From contig JAEWDP010000166.1 in the NCBI GenBank assembly GCA_023390055.1, positions 1-64,000 of the forward strand: a stretch of 64,000 bases of DNA. The letters are read 5' to 3'. This DNA comes from Pseudomonadota bacterium. Lineage in GTDB: Bacteria > Pseudomonadota > Alphaproteobacteria > Rhizobiales > Rhizobiaceae. Both the position numbers and the translations under genes were made by a program. Below the pieces are notes generated by a model. That model had not been told where the DNA came from. It saw only the letters and a program-made list of their open reading frames with translations, and made no database searches. Positions 43,643 to 52,518 of this stretch are shown here, one piece after another (position 1 is the stretch's first letter; the number at the start of each line of letters is the position of its first letter).

Positions 43643-44833
43643 ATGCAAACGGGTATTGTCATTGTTGCTGCGGGACGCGGGGAGCGCGCCGGGTCGAGCA
43701 CCGAGGGACCAAAGCAGTATCGCCTGATCGGGGGCCTGCCGGTGATTGCGCACACACTGCAAGCCTTTTTATCATGGCCCGGCTGTGGTCCGGTGGTGGT
43801 CGTGATCCATCCCGATGATACCCAGTTATTCAAGGATGCCATCGCCACCGTCGCAAACGCCGACGCCGTTATCGTGACGTTTGGAGGCGCAACCCGTCAG
43901 CAATCCGTGCTGGCCGGGCTCAAAACCCTTGCCGCGACCGATGCCACGCATGTGCTGATCCACGACGGCGCTCGCCCATTCGTCGATCATGCACTTCTCG
44001 ATCGTATTGCGACACGGCTTTCCGCCGGCGACTTGGCCGTTTTGCCAGCACTGCCCGTCTGTGACACATTGAAGCGCATTTCACACGGCCAGGTTGTCGA
44101 AACCGTACCTCGTCATGATCTTCATGCAGCACAGACCCCGCAGAGCTTCCGTCTCGCCGCCATTGTGGCAGCACATGAGAAGGCTGCAGCAGCGTTAAAG
44201 AATGATTTTACCGATGATTGCTCCATCGCCGAATGGGCCGGATTACCCGTGTCCCTCGTCGAAGGTTCGCCTGACAACATCAAACTGACTGTAAGACGGG
44301 ACATCACCATGGCCGATGAACGCCTCCAGGCATTGCAGATTCCAGACGTTCGCACCGGCAACGGCTACGACGTACATCAACTCGAACCCGGCGACGGTGT
44401 CACGCTGTGCGGCGTTCTCATACCCCACGATCAGCGGCTCACCGGACACTCTGACGCTGATGTCGGACTGCATGCCCTGACGGATGCACTACTGGCCACA
44501 TGTGGCGCGGGCGACATTGGCGATCATTTTCCACCATCCGATCCCCAGTGGAAGGGTGCGGCATCGAGGATATTTCTGGAGCATGCTGCCACAATCGTTC
44601 GCAACAATGGCGCAACGATCACCAATGTCGACGTCACCTTGATCGCCGAAGCTCCAAAGATCGGTCCACACCGCAAAGTGATGCGCCAGACACTGGCCGA
44701 TATCCTTTCCATTGATGTCGAACGCTGCTCGGTCAAGGCAACCACCAATGAGCAGATCGGCTTTATAGGACGCAGAGAAGGCATTGCCGCAATCGCAACG
44801 GCAACGGTCGTCTATAAGGGGCATCCATCATGA
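43643..44833 (+). CDS. ispDF: Bifunctional IspD/IspF isoprenoid enzyme
   Basis: 396 residues. The N-terminal part (about 1-235) is MEP cytidylyltransferase (IVIVAAGRGERAGSSTEGPKQYRLIGG, VLIHDGARPFVD). The C-terminal part (about 238-396) is MEcPP synthase (NGYDVHQLEPGD, LTGHSDADVGLHALTDALLA, GDIGDHFPPSDP). These are steps 3 and 5 of the non-mevalonate isoprenoid route; the fusion is normal in many alphaproteobacteria. The start at 43643 gives the standard N-terminus. The stop overlaps the next start (ATGA). Confidence 0.97.
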   Translation: MQTGIVIVAAGRGERAGSSTEGPKQYRLIGGLPVIAHTLQAFLSWPGCGPVVVVIHPDDTQLFKDAIATVANADAVIVTFGGATRQQSVLAGLKTLAATDATHVLIHDGARPFVDHALLDRIATRLSAGDLAVLPALPVCDTLKRISHGQVVETVPRHDLHAAQTPQSFRLAAIVAAHEKAAAALKNDFTDDCSIAEWAGLPVSLVEGSPDNIKLTVRRDITMADERLQALQIPDVRTGNGYDVHQLEPGDGVTLCGVLIPHDQRLTGHSDADVGLHALTDALLATCGAGDIGDHFPPSDPQWKGAASRIFLEHAATIVRNNGATITNVDVTLIAEAPKIGPHRKVMRQTLADILSIDVERCSVKATTNEQIGFIGRREGIAAIATATVVYKGHPS

Positions 44834-45336
44834 CGGTATTTCCCGCAGATTTGGCTGAGGCCGCAGCCGACATCATCGCGACCTACGCGGCGCGGGGACT
44901 GATGATTTCGACAGCCGAATCCTGCACCGGCGGCCTGATCGCCGGCGCGTTGACCGACATTTCCGGCTCTTCTGCCGTCGTGGACCGGGGCTTTGTGACC
45001 TATACAGACGAAGCCAAGATGGACATGCTTGGTGTATCACAAGAGACGCTCACCGCATTCGGAGCCGTATCCCGACAAACGGCACTGCAAATGGCTCATG
45101 GCGCGCTCTATCGATCACGCGCCGATGCCACCATTGCCGTTACCGGCATCGCCGGACCGTCCGGTGGGACAGCACAAAAGCCTGTTGGACTGGTGCATCT
45201 CGCAGTCAAGACCCGGACCCAGCGATCGTTCCACCGCACGATGCATTATGGTGATTGCGGACGCAGTGAGATCAGACTGGCGACAGTGAAAACAGCACTC
45301 GAAATGCTGGCCGAAGCTGTTCAGGACGTTGAATAG
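44830..45336 (+). CDS. CinA C-terminal type nicotinamide-nucleotide amidase
   Basis: 168 residues, the stand-alone PncC/CinA-C domain. STAESCTGGLIAGALTDISG carries the active-site Ser of this family, and the substrate loop is ATIAVTGIAGPSGGTAQKPVGLVH. It converts NMN to nicotinate mononucleotide, recycling pyridine nucleotides. It lacks the N-terminal MoCF-like domain of full CinA. Coupled to ispDF by ATGA. Its last 16 bases overlap the end of the convergent COQ10-like gene. Confidence 0.93.
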   Translation: MTVFPADLAEAAADIIATYAARGLMISTAESCTGGLIAGALTDISGSSAVVDRGFVTYTDEAKMDMLGVSQETLTAFGAVSRQTALQMAHGALYRSRADATIAVTGIAGPSGGTAQKPVGLVHLAVKTRTQRSFHRTMHYGDCGRSEIRLATVKTALEMLAEAVQDVE

Positions 45337-45770
45337 ACCTTGTCGGCACGCGCCTCGAACGCCTCTGCAAACATGCGGAAGGCGCGGTCGAACATCGAGC
45401 CCATCAATGCCCCGAGTATCATGCTCTTGAATTCGTAGTCGATGAAGAAATCGACGACTGAGCCCGTGCCGGCCGCCGTAAAGGTCCAGCGATTGTCCAG
45501 ATATTTGAAGGGACCTTCGATATACTTGACGTCGATTGCGAGGTCTGCCGGATTGAGCAGAACCTGGGTCGTGAAAGTCTCGCGAATGGCCTTGTAGCCT
45601 ACAGTCATGTCGGCAATCAGCAGTGTCTTGCCATCGCGCTCCTTGCTGGAGCGGATGGTCAGTGCCTCGCATAGCGGCAGAAATTCAGGATATTTCTCGA
45701 TATCAGCAACGAGGGCGTACATTTGCTCGGCAGAATGACTGACAGGACGATGTGTCTCGAACTTTGGCAT
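45321..45770 (-). CDS. Coenzyme Q-binding COQ10/RatA-like START-domain protein
   Basis: 149 residues, one SRPBCC fold. The start FETHRPVSHSAEQMYALVADIEKYPEFLPLC and the middle LNPADLAIDVKYIEGPFKYLDNRW are typical of the COQ10/RatA branch. In bacteria these bind quinone or act in translation toxicity (RatA); the rhizobial group is usually annotated as ubiquinone-binding. It lies 179 bases downstream of lipA on the same strand and overlaps cinA convergently by 16 bases. Confidence 0.9.
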   Translation of the reverse strand: MPKFETHRPVSHSAEQMYALVADIEKYPEFLPLCEALTIRSSKERDGKTLLIADMTVGYKAIRETFTTQVLLNPADLAIDVKYIEGPFKYLDNRWTFTAAGTGSVVDFFIDYEFKSMILGALMGSMFDRAFRMFAEAFEARADKVYSTS

Positions 45771-45949
45771 AGGCGAGAGCTAATATCGCTTCGCCGCGAT
45801 GGCAAGTGAAACCGTCATGGTGCCACGCAATTTCAGTATGACGCCATGTCTTGCGCAACCGTTTGCGACAGGAAGGCCGGCGATGTCGACAATCCCCGCC
45901 CTGTCCTGCTGTATCTCACTTTGTCTCAGAAATTCGCCAGCACGAGACA

Positions 45950-46924
45950 TCATTCTGCCGCCAGCAACTGCTTCTTCTCGCGGGCAGCCCTCAGTCGCGC
46001 AAAATCATCGCCGGCATGATGCGAAGACCGTGTCAGAGGGCTCGATGAAACCATCAGGAAGCCCTTGGTATAGGCCACGGTCTCATAGGACTTGAACTCG
46101 TCCGGCGTCACGAAACTGACCACACGATGGTGCTTGCGCGTCGGCTGCAGATACTGGCCGATCGTCAGAAAATCCACATCTGCCGTGCGCAGATCATCCA
46201 TCAACTGCAAGACTTCGTGGCGTTCCTCACCCAGACCGACCATTATCCCCGATTTTGTAAACATTGTCGGGTCCAGTTCCTTCACTCTTTGCAACAAGCG
46301 GATGGAATGGAAATAGCGGGCACCTGGCCTGACTGTCAGATAATTCGATGGAACCGTCTCAAGATTGTGATTGAAGACGTCCGGTTTGGCCGCAACCACT
46401 CTGTCGAGCGCCCCCGGCTTGCGCAGGAAGTCCGGGGTCAGGATCTCGATTGTCGTCATCGGTGATGCTGCACGAATGGCAAAGATCACCTTCTCGAAAT
46501 GCTCTGCACCTCCATCAGCGAGGTCATCACGGTCCACCGACGTGATCACCACGTGGGAAAGCCCCATCTGCATGACAGCCTTGGCAACATTTTCCGGCTC
46601 GTGCGGATCAAGGGCATTTGGAATACCGGTTGCCACATTGCAGAATGCACAGGCGCGGGTACAGATTTCTCCCATTATCATGAAGGTGGCGTGCTTCTTG
46701 TCCCAGCACTCGCCGATATTCGGGCAGCCCGCCTCCTCGCAGACCGTGACCAGCTTGTTCTCCTTCACGATCGATCGGGTTTCGGCATAACCCTTCGAAA
46801 CAGGAGCCTTGACCCGGATCCATTCCGGCTTGCGCAGCACCTCCGTGTCAGGACGGTGCGCCTTTTCGGGATGGCGAACCCGCTTGGCGTCATCTGCCGT
46901 GGTTCTGTCAAGAATGGTAACCAT
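45950..46924 (-). CDS. lipA: Lipoyl synthase
   Basis: 324 residues, radical SAM. Auxiliary-cluster cysteines are in CEEAGCPNIGECW; the radical-SAM cluster cysteines are in CTRACAFCNV. The C-terminal RSSHHAGDD supplies the conserved RSS serine ligand. It inserts sulfur into octanoyl groups on lipoyl domains, including those of the pyruvate dehydrogenase subunits encoded about 5 kb upstream in the same direction. The ATG follows GGCAGGTATTT. Confidence 0.97.
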   Translation of the reverse strand: MVTILDRTTADDAKRVRHPEKAHRPDTEVLRKPEWIRVKAPVSKGYAETRSIVKENKLVTVCEEAGCPNIGECWDKKHATFMIMGEICTRACAFCNVATGIPNALDPHEPENVAKAVMQMGLSHVVITSVDRDDLADGGAEHFEKVIFAIRAASPMTTIEILTPDFLRKPGALDRVVAAKPDVFNHNLETVPSNYLTVRPGARYFHSIRLLQRVKELDPTMFTKSGIMVGLGEERHEVLQLMDDLRTADVDFLTIGQYLQPTRKHHRVVSFVTPDEFKSYETVAYTKGFLMVSSSPLTRSSHHAGDDFARLRAAREKKQLLAAE

Positions 46925-46957
46925 AAATACCTGCCTTCGCCGCCAGGGCGGCTGCCG

Positions 46958-47206
46958 TCAACGACGAACGAGTTTCGCGAGAAATAGCAGAACGCACGAA
47001 CCGATGAAACCTGTCACCAGGTAACCCAGCCATCCGCCTGCGACATGGATGTCGGCACTCGTGAATGCCGCATTTGCGACCACGGCACCAACAATACCGA
47101 TCACGATATTCATGAATATGCCGAAGCGCATGTCCATCAACTTGCCGGCGAGCCAACCCGCCAGGCCGCCGATGACGATTGCGGCAAACCAACTCACACC
47201 ATCCAT
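46958..47206 (-). CDS. GlsB/YeaQ/YmgE family small membrane protein
   Basis: 82 residues, three membrane helices rich in glycine: GVSWFAAIVIGGLAGWLAGKLM, FMNIVIGIVGAVVANAAF, LVTGFIGSCVLLFLAKLV. This is the transglycosylase-associated/GlsB stress-response family; the exact role is unclear. AAGGAGTAG precedes the ATG. It lies 33 bases upstream of lipA and 68 bases downstream of lpd, same strand. Confidence 0.92.
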   Translation of the reverse strand: MDGVSWFAAIVIGGLAGWLAGKLMDMRFGIFMNIVIGIVGAVVANAAFTSADIHVAGGWLGYLVTGFIGSCVLLFLAKLVRR

Positions 47207-47274
47207 TCCGCTACTCCTTTTTCGAACACCTCATATGGCCATGGCAAACGACCAGACAATGTCGGCCGTCGGCT

Positions 47275-48720
47275 TCAGGCGTTCAAAGCCCGTCCATAGG
47301 CATCAAGCACGCTTTCCTTCATGGTCTCAGAGATCGTCGGGTGCGGGAAAATTGTATGCATAAGCTCTTCCTCGGTCGTCTCCAGGTTCATGGCGACAAC
47401 AAAGCCCTGGATCAGTTCAGTGACTTCCGCACCAACCATGTGGGCGCCAAGCAATTCACCCGTCTTCTTGTCGAAGATAGTCTTGACCAGACCCTGATCC
47501 TCACCAAGTGCGATTGCCTTGCCGTTTGCCACGAACGGAAACCGGCCAACACGGATATCGCGGCCCGCCTCCTTTGCCTTTGCCTCGGTGAGACCGACCG
47601 AAGCAACCTGAGGATTGCAGTAGGTGCAGCCGGGGATCTTCAGCTTGTCCATCGGATGGACATTGGGGAGACCTGCAATTTTTTCGACGCAGATGACGGC
47701 TTCATGCTCAGCCTTGTGGGCAAGCATCGGTGGGCCGGCAACATCACCGATCGCATAGACACCCGGCACATTCGTCTTGCCGTAACCATCGATTACGATG
47801 AAGCCACGTTCGGTCTTTACGCCAGCCTCTTCAAGCCCGATATTTTCGATATTGGCCTGCACGCCAACTGCCGAGATCATGCGGTCGGTAGTGATTTTCT
47901 GGGTCTTGCCGTCCTTCAGCTCGACCGTTGCCGTGATCGAATTGGAAGCCTTGTCGACCTTGGTGACCTTGGCCTCCAGAAGGATCTTCATCCCCTGACG
48001 TTCGAACTGTTTCCTGGCAGTCGCGGAAATTTCAGGATCTTCAACAGGCATGACCTGGCCCATCACCTCCACCACGGTCACGTCGACACCCATGGTGCGA
48101 TAAAAGGATGCAAACTCGATCCCGATCGCACCCGATCCCATGACGAGAAGCGACTTTGGCATTTCCTCCGGCTTCATCGCCTCGAAATATGTCCAGATCA
48201 ACTTGCCATCTGGCTCGATGCCCGGCAAGGCGCGCGGACGTGCACCGGTCGCGATGATGATGTGTTTGGCAGTATAGGTCCCTTCCGACAGCGTATTCTT
48301 TGGAACGGGACCGACAGGCTCGACCGCTTTCTTTGACGGCTTCGATACCTTGATCTCACCTGGCTTGGTCAGTTTCGCCTCGCCCCAGATGATATCCACC
48401 TTGTTCTTCTTGAAAAGGAAACCAACACCGTTGTTCATCCGATGGGCAATACCGCGCGAACGGGCCACGATCGCTTTGATGTCCGGCTTGATGGAACCCT
48501 CGAGGGTCAGGCCGTAGTCCTTGCCATTGGTTGCCGTGTGCAAGACATCCGCGGAGCGCAGGAGGGCCTTTGTCGGGATGCAGCCCCAGTTGGAGCAGAT
48601 GCCAGCAAGATGTTCACGTTCGACCACAGCCACCTTCATGCCAAGCTGAGCTGCACGAATGGCCGCTATATAGCCGCCGGGACCGGAGCCGATGATGATG
48701 ACGTCATAAGCGTTTGACAC
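47275..48720 (-). CDS. lpd: Dihydrolipoyl dehydrogenase (E3)
   Basis: 481 residues. FAD-binding VIIIGSGPGGYIAAIRAAQLG, redox disulfide CSNWGC, NAD-binding VMGSGAIGIEFASFY, AIGDVAGPPMLAHKAEHE, and dimer-interface HPTISETMKE with the catalytic His-Glu. It reoxidises dihydrolipoamide of the E2 subunit. The start is GTG at 48720 with AAGGAGATG upstream. It lies downstream of pdhABC and an SGNH hydrolase; an insert of about 30 residues rich in lysine (KVSKPSKKAVEPVGPVPK) is visible near 115-140. Confidence 0.96.
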   Translation of the reverse strand: MSNAYDVIIIGSGPGGYIAAIRAAQLGMKVAVVEREHLAGICSNWGCIPTKALLRSADVLHTATNGKDYGLTLEGSIKPDIKAIVARSRGIAHRMNNGVGFLFKKNKVDIIWGEAKLTKPGEIKVSKPSKKAVEPVGPVPKNTLSEGTYTAKHIIIATGARPRALPGIEPDGKLIWTYFEAMKPEEMPKSLLVMGSGAIGIEFASFYRTMGVDVTVVEVMGQVMPVEDPEISATARKQFERQGMKILLEAKVTKVDKASNSITATVELKDGKTQKITTDRMISAVGVQANIENIGLEEAGVKTERGFIVIDGYGKTNVPGVYAIGDVAGPPMLAHKAEHEAVICVEKIAGLPNVHPMDKLKIPGCTYCNPQVASVGLTEAKAKEAGRDIRVGRFPFVANGKAIALGEDQGLVKTIFDKKTGELLGAHMVGAEVTELIQGFVVAMNLETTEEELMHTIFPHPTISETMKESVLDAYGRALNA

Positions 48721-49053
48721 GGGCCTTCATCTCCTTTTCTTGGACAGGATCCGGCAGTTTTCCGGTCCACGTCCCTGCGGAATGTCGCGAGCAGTCTCAT
48801 GCCGCGTCGCCATCCCAGAATTATTCTTTCAGGAACCTTCCGCCGATCGTGCATATTGTCCATATGCTGATCGCCGGAAGAACTCCTCATGATACTCTCA
48901 CCCGATGGAGCCAGCGCAATCGACATCGGTGCAACTGTCGAACCCGCGCACTCAATCGGGTCGATTTCCGCCAGTTTTGATCAATCGATGGGACCTGGAT
49001 AACGGCAGTCCCGTACTATCATTGATCGTGGTCACCTCCCCGTCGAAACAATC
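48721..49053. other. Intergenic gap between SGNH hydrolase and lpd
   Basis: 333 bases on the path from the pdh operon to lpd with no convincing gene. One minus-strand frame (48666-48926) overlaps lpd and has no family features. The gap probably holds the lpd promoter and 5' leader. In some related genomes a small hypothetical gene sits here; I see no clear remnant. Confidence 0.45.
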
Positions 49054-49695
49054 TCAGGCCCCGAGCATCATGCGAACGATCGGTTCAAGTCCCTTGCCAA
49101 GTGCACGGGTGTTGGCACGATCAAGATGCACACCGTCAATTGGCGCCGTTCGCGCCACCGACGCGGCATCATAAAAACCGCAACCAAGCTCGTCGGCAAG
49201 ATCGCGATAAAGAGATGCGAGCATATGCGACTGCTCCACACCACCCGCAAATGAGGCTGCAAAGACCGGATCTGCCGTCTCGCAAAGTGGCGGCGGCGAC
49301 ACAATCAGAATTTCGGGAACACCATAGTCGAATGCATAGTCATGGCGCCGAATGAGGCTCACCAGCCGCAAAATGCCCTGTCTTGCTGCAATCGCCGTAC
49401 CGGCAATCGCAGGCTTCATGTCATTGCTTCCAAGCATGATGACGACCAGATCAAGCGGCATGTGGGTATGAAGCACCGTCGCAATCGTTCTGGCGCCATT
49501 CCTGTCGCAGTCGGCAAGGTGATCATCGTAGCCTGTGGTCCGGCCATTGAGACCCTCGGCAATAACCATGGCGTCACGCCCCAGCGCTTCACCCAGCACG
49601 TTCGGCCAGCGATCGTGAACCGGATGCCGGCCGGGTCCGGCCGGATCGTAGCCCCAGGTCAGAGAATCACCGTAACAGAGGACGGTTTTGACCAT
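49054..49695 (-). CDS. SGNH/GDSL-type hydrolase (arylesterase-like)
   Basis: 213 residues. Block I GDSLTWGYDP (nucleophile Ser), block II GLNGRTTGYDD, block III GSNDMK, block V DGVHLD (Asp and His). All four SGNH catalytic elements are present. It is a cytoplasmic-type esterase or acyl hydrolase without a signal peptide; the substrate is unknown. The ATG at 49695 has GGAGGACGGC upstream, inside the end of pdhC, and starts 13 bases past its stop, so it belongs to the pdh operon. Confidence 0.9.
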   Translation of the reverse strand: MVKTVLCYGDSLTWGYDPAGPGRHPVHDRWPNVLGEALGRDAMVIAEGLNGRTTGYDDHLADCDRNGARTIATVLHTHMPLDLVVIMLGSNDMKPAIAGTAIAARQGILRLVSLIRRHDYAFDYGVPEILIVSPPPLCETADPVFAASFAGGVEQSHMLASLYRDLADELGCGFYDAASVARTAPIDGVHLDRANTRALGKGLEPIVRMMLGA

Positions 49696-49708
49696 GCCGT
49701 CCTCCAGG

Positions 49709-51070
49709 CTAGACAAGCATTCCCATCGGGTTTTCCACATGCCGCCTGAAGGCGGCTGCAAGCTCCGCACCGAGTGCACCGTCGATAACCCGATGATCGA
49801 AGGCAAACGTCGCAGTCATCACGCTCGCAATCTTAATCTCGCCATCCTTAACGACAGGTTTTTCAACGCCCGCGCCGATCGAAACGATCGATGCATGCGG
49901 AGGATTGATGATCGAGGTAAAGTTGGAGACCCCGAACATGCCCAAATTCGATACGGCAGTCGTCCCGCCTTGATACTCATCCGGCTTCAGTTTCTTGTCA
50001 CGGGCTCTTCTTGCAAGGTCCTTCATCTCATTGGAGATTACCGAAAGTGTCTTCATCTCGGCCTTGCGGATAATCGGCGTGATCAACCCGTCGGGAATAG
50101 CTACGGCCACACCGACATCCGACTGCTTGTGCAACAGGCGCGCGGTCGAGGTCCAGGATGCGTTCGCCAATGGAACGTCACGCAGGGCCAGGGCCATCGC
50201 CTTGATGATGAAGTCGTTGACCGACAGCTTGAATGCCGGGATCTCGCCCTTGTCTGTCGTCTTCATCGGAGCAGACTTGTTGATCTCGCCACGCAGCTTG
50301 AGCAGCGCATCGATTTCGCAATCCATCGAGACAAAGTAGGATGGAACGGTCTGATGGGATTCCAAAAGACGTGAGGCAATCGTCTTGCGCATGCCGTCAT
50401 GCGGCAAAAGCTCGTAGGAACCTTCCTCGAAGAGTTTGAGAACGGCCTCGTCGGCGCTCCCCTTGGCAAGTGCAGGCCCCGGAGCTGATGTCGGAGCCGC
50501 TTTTACATTCCCCGATGCGACAGCCTTTTCGATATCAGCCTTAATCACCCGGCCGTGGGGACCGGACCCGGCAACGGCCGACAGGTCAAGCCCTGCCTCC
50601 TTGGCGAGGCGGCGTGCAAGCGGCGACGCAAAGACGCGCCCCGTATCTGCCGTCTTTGATGCCTGTGACGACGGCACCGCAGGCTCTTCAGCCTTATCCG
50701 GCACAGCCGGGGCCGACAAAGGCGCAGACTTCGTTTCGGCGGGGGTGTCGGATGGAGTTTCGGATGCGGCCTTTGCCGCCTCTGGTGGCGCGTCTGCGGC
50801 TGCAGATGCAACTTCGTCCGCATCCTCACCTTCTTCGGCAAGGACGGCGATCAGCGCATTGACTTTCACCGCTTCGGTCCCGGACGGGACAATGATCTTT
50901 GCAACCGTCCCTTCATCGACGGCTTCCACTTCCATGGTCGCCTTGTCGGTCTCAATCTCGGCAATCACGTCGCCGGGTGAAACCTTGTCACCTTCCTTGA
51001 CCAGCCACTTCGCCAGATTGCCCTCTTCCATCGTGGGAGAGAGGGCGGGCATTGTGATGTTGATCGGCAT
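49709..51070 (-). CDS. pdhC: Pyruvate dehydrogenase E2, dihydrolipoyl acetyltransferase
   Basis: 453 residues. One lipoyl domain (about 1-80; lipoyl-Lys in ETDKATMEVEAV), a Pro/Ala-rich linker (about 85-130), the E1/E3-binding domain (ASPLARRLAKEAGLDLSAVAG), another linker, and the catalytic domain (about 220-453) with DHRVIDGALGAE carrying the active His. It transfers acetyl groups to CoA at the complex core. GGGAGGG precedes the ATG; 15 bases separate it from pdhB. Confidence 0.97.
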   Translation of the reverse strand: MPINITMPALSPTMEEGNLAKWLVKEGDKVSPGDVIAEIETDKATMEVEAVDEGTVAKIIVPSGTEAVKVNALIAVLAEEGEDADEVASAAADAPPEAAKAASETPSDTPAETKSAPLSAPAVPDKAEEPAVPSSQASKTADTGRVFASPLARRLAKEAGLDLSAVAGSGPHGRVIKADIEKAVASGNVKAAPTSAPGPALAKGSADEAVLKLFEEGSYELLPHDGMRKTIASRLLESHQTVPSYFVSMDCEIDALLKLRGEINKSAPMKTTDKGEIPAFKLSVNDFIIKAMALALRDVPLANASWTSTARLLHKQSDVGVAVAIPDGLITPIIRKAEMKTLSVISNEMKDLARRARDKKLKPDEYQGGTTAVSNLGMFGVSNFTSIINPPHASIVSIGAGVEKPVVKDGEIKIASVMTATFAFDHRVIDGALGAELAAAFRRHVENPMGMLV

Positions 51071-51085
51071 CCGCTCGACCCTCCC

Positions 51086-52501
51086 TTATCTGTAGCAGAC
51101 GGTTTTCACCGCCTGGACAACTTCCCCGACGTTCGGCAGGGCAAGCTTTTCAAGGTTTGCTGCGTATGGCATCGGAACATCCTTGCCCGCAATCGTGAGG
51201 ATCGGTGCATCAAGGTAATCGAAGGCCTGCTGCATGACGCGGGTCGCAATTTCGGTACCGACGGAGGACTGCGGAAAGCCTTCCTCTACGGTCACGAGCC
51301 GACCGGTCTTCTTGACGGATTCGATGACAGTCGGCAGATCCATCGGACGCAGGGTTCGCAGATCGATCAACTCGACATCGATACCCTCCTTCTCGAGCTC
51401 AGCTACCGCCTTCGTGGCATAGGTCATGCCAATACCGAACGACACGACCGTTGCATCCTTGCCCTGCTTATGAATACGGGCCTTGCCGATCGGCAGCACG
51501 AATTCGTCCAGTTTCGGCACGTCGAAAGACTGGCCGTAAAGGATCTCGTTTTCCAGAAATATAACAGGGTTCGGATCGCGAATTGCTGCCTTCAAAAGGC
51601 CCTTGGCGTCTGCTGCGGTATAGGGCATGACAACCTTCAGGCCCGGAATTTGGCTATACCAGGCGGCATAGTCGTGGCTGTGCTGGGCGCCGACCCGGGC
51701 CGCAGCACCGTTGGGACCACGAAACACCATTGGCGCACCCATTTGTCCGCCAGACATGTAAAGCGTCTTGGCGGCCGAATTGATGATCTGGTCGATTGCC
51801 TGCATCGCGAAATTGAAGGTCATGAATTCGACGATCGGCCGCAATCCGGCCATGGCAGCGCCAACGCCGACACCGGCAAAGCCGTGTTCAGTGATGGGCG
51901 TATCAACCACACGGCGTGCACCGAACTCCTGCAAGAGACCCTGCGTGACCTTGTAGGCGCCCTGATATTCGGCGACTTCCTCACCCATGACGAAGACGGT
52001 CTCGTCGCGACGCATCTCTTCGGCCATGGCATCGCGCAGCGCTTCGCGCACCGTCGTCGACACCATTTCGGTCCCCGCGGGAATATCCGGATCGGACAGG
52101 ATTTCAGCTTTAGGCTTGGCCGGCACCTTTTCACTGGCCGACACCTTGTCGCTGGATGGGGTCGCTTCGTCACCAGCGTCTTCGGCTGGCGCACTACCTG
52201 CCGGTGCAGACTGTGCCTTGTCATCCGGCTTCGACGCTTCGATGGCGTCAGCGCCTTCACCTTCCTGCAACAGGACGGCAATCGGCGTGTTGACCTTGAC
52301 GTTTTCCGTACCGGCTTCGATCAGCAATTTGCCGATCACGCCTTCATCGACGGCTTCAACTTCCATCGTTGCCTTGTCGGTCTCGATCTCTGCGATAACG
52401 TCACCCGAAGCGACGGCATCACCTTCCTTCTTCAACCATTTTGAAACCGTGCCCTCTTCCATTGTCGGGGAAAGGGCGGGCATGAGGATATCGATAGGCA
52501 T
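51086..52501 (-). CDS. pdhB: Pyruvate dehydrogenase E1 beta with N-terminal lipoyl domain
   Basis: 471 residues, about 140 longer than plain E1-beta. Residues about 1-80 are a full lipoyl domain, almost the same as that of pdhC (MPALSPTMEEG start, lipoyl-Lys in ETDKATMEVEAV). A Pro/Ser/Ala-rich linker follows, and the E1-beta catalytic part begins near 140 (TTVREALRDAMAEEMRRDE, GEEVAEYQGAYKVTQGLL). E1-beta with its own lipoyl domain is known in Sinorhizobium and Zymomonas. With PdhA it decarboxylates pyruvate. Confidence 0.97.
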   Translation of the reverse strand: MPIDILMPALSPTMEEGTVSKWLKKEGDAVASGDVIAEIETDKATMEVEAVDEGVIGKLLIEAGTENVKVNTPIAVLLQEGEGADAIEASKPDDKAQSAPAGSAPAEDAGDEATPSSDKVSASEKVPAKPKAEILSDPDIPAGTEMVSTTVREALRDAMAEEMRRDETVFVMGEEVAEYQGAYKVTQGLLQEFGARRVVDTPITEHGFAGVGVGAAMAGLRPIVEFMTFNFAMQAIDQIINSAAKTLYMSGGQMGAPMVFRGPNGAAARVGAQHSHDYAAWYSQIPGLKVVMPYTAADAKGLLKAAIRDPNPVIFLENEILYGQSFDVPKLDEFVLPIGKARIHKQGKDATVVSFGIGMTYATKAVAELEKEGIDVELIDLRTLRPMDLPTVIESVKKTGRLVTVEEGFPQSSVGTEIATRVMQQAFDYLDAPILTIAGKDVPMPYAANLEKLALPNVGEVVQAVKTVCYR

Positions 52502-52518
52502 TGGCGTCCCTCCCCGTC

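Noticed and set aside
45321..45770. RatA toxin of a toxin-antitoxin pair
   Set aside because: The START-domain protein belongs to the COQ10/RatA family, but there is no RatB-like partner next to it, and in rhizobia this gene sits by lipA as a quinone-binding protein.
48666..48926. 86-codon minus-strand frame at the start of lpd
   Set aside because: It overlaps lpd in another frame and shows no family motif. A 52-residue portion beginning with Met is also featureless.
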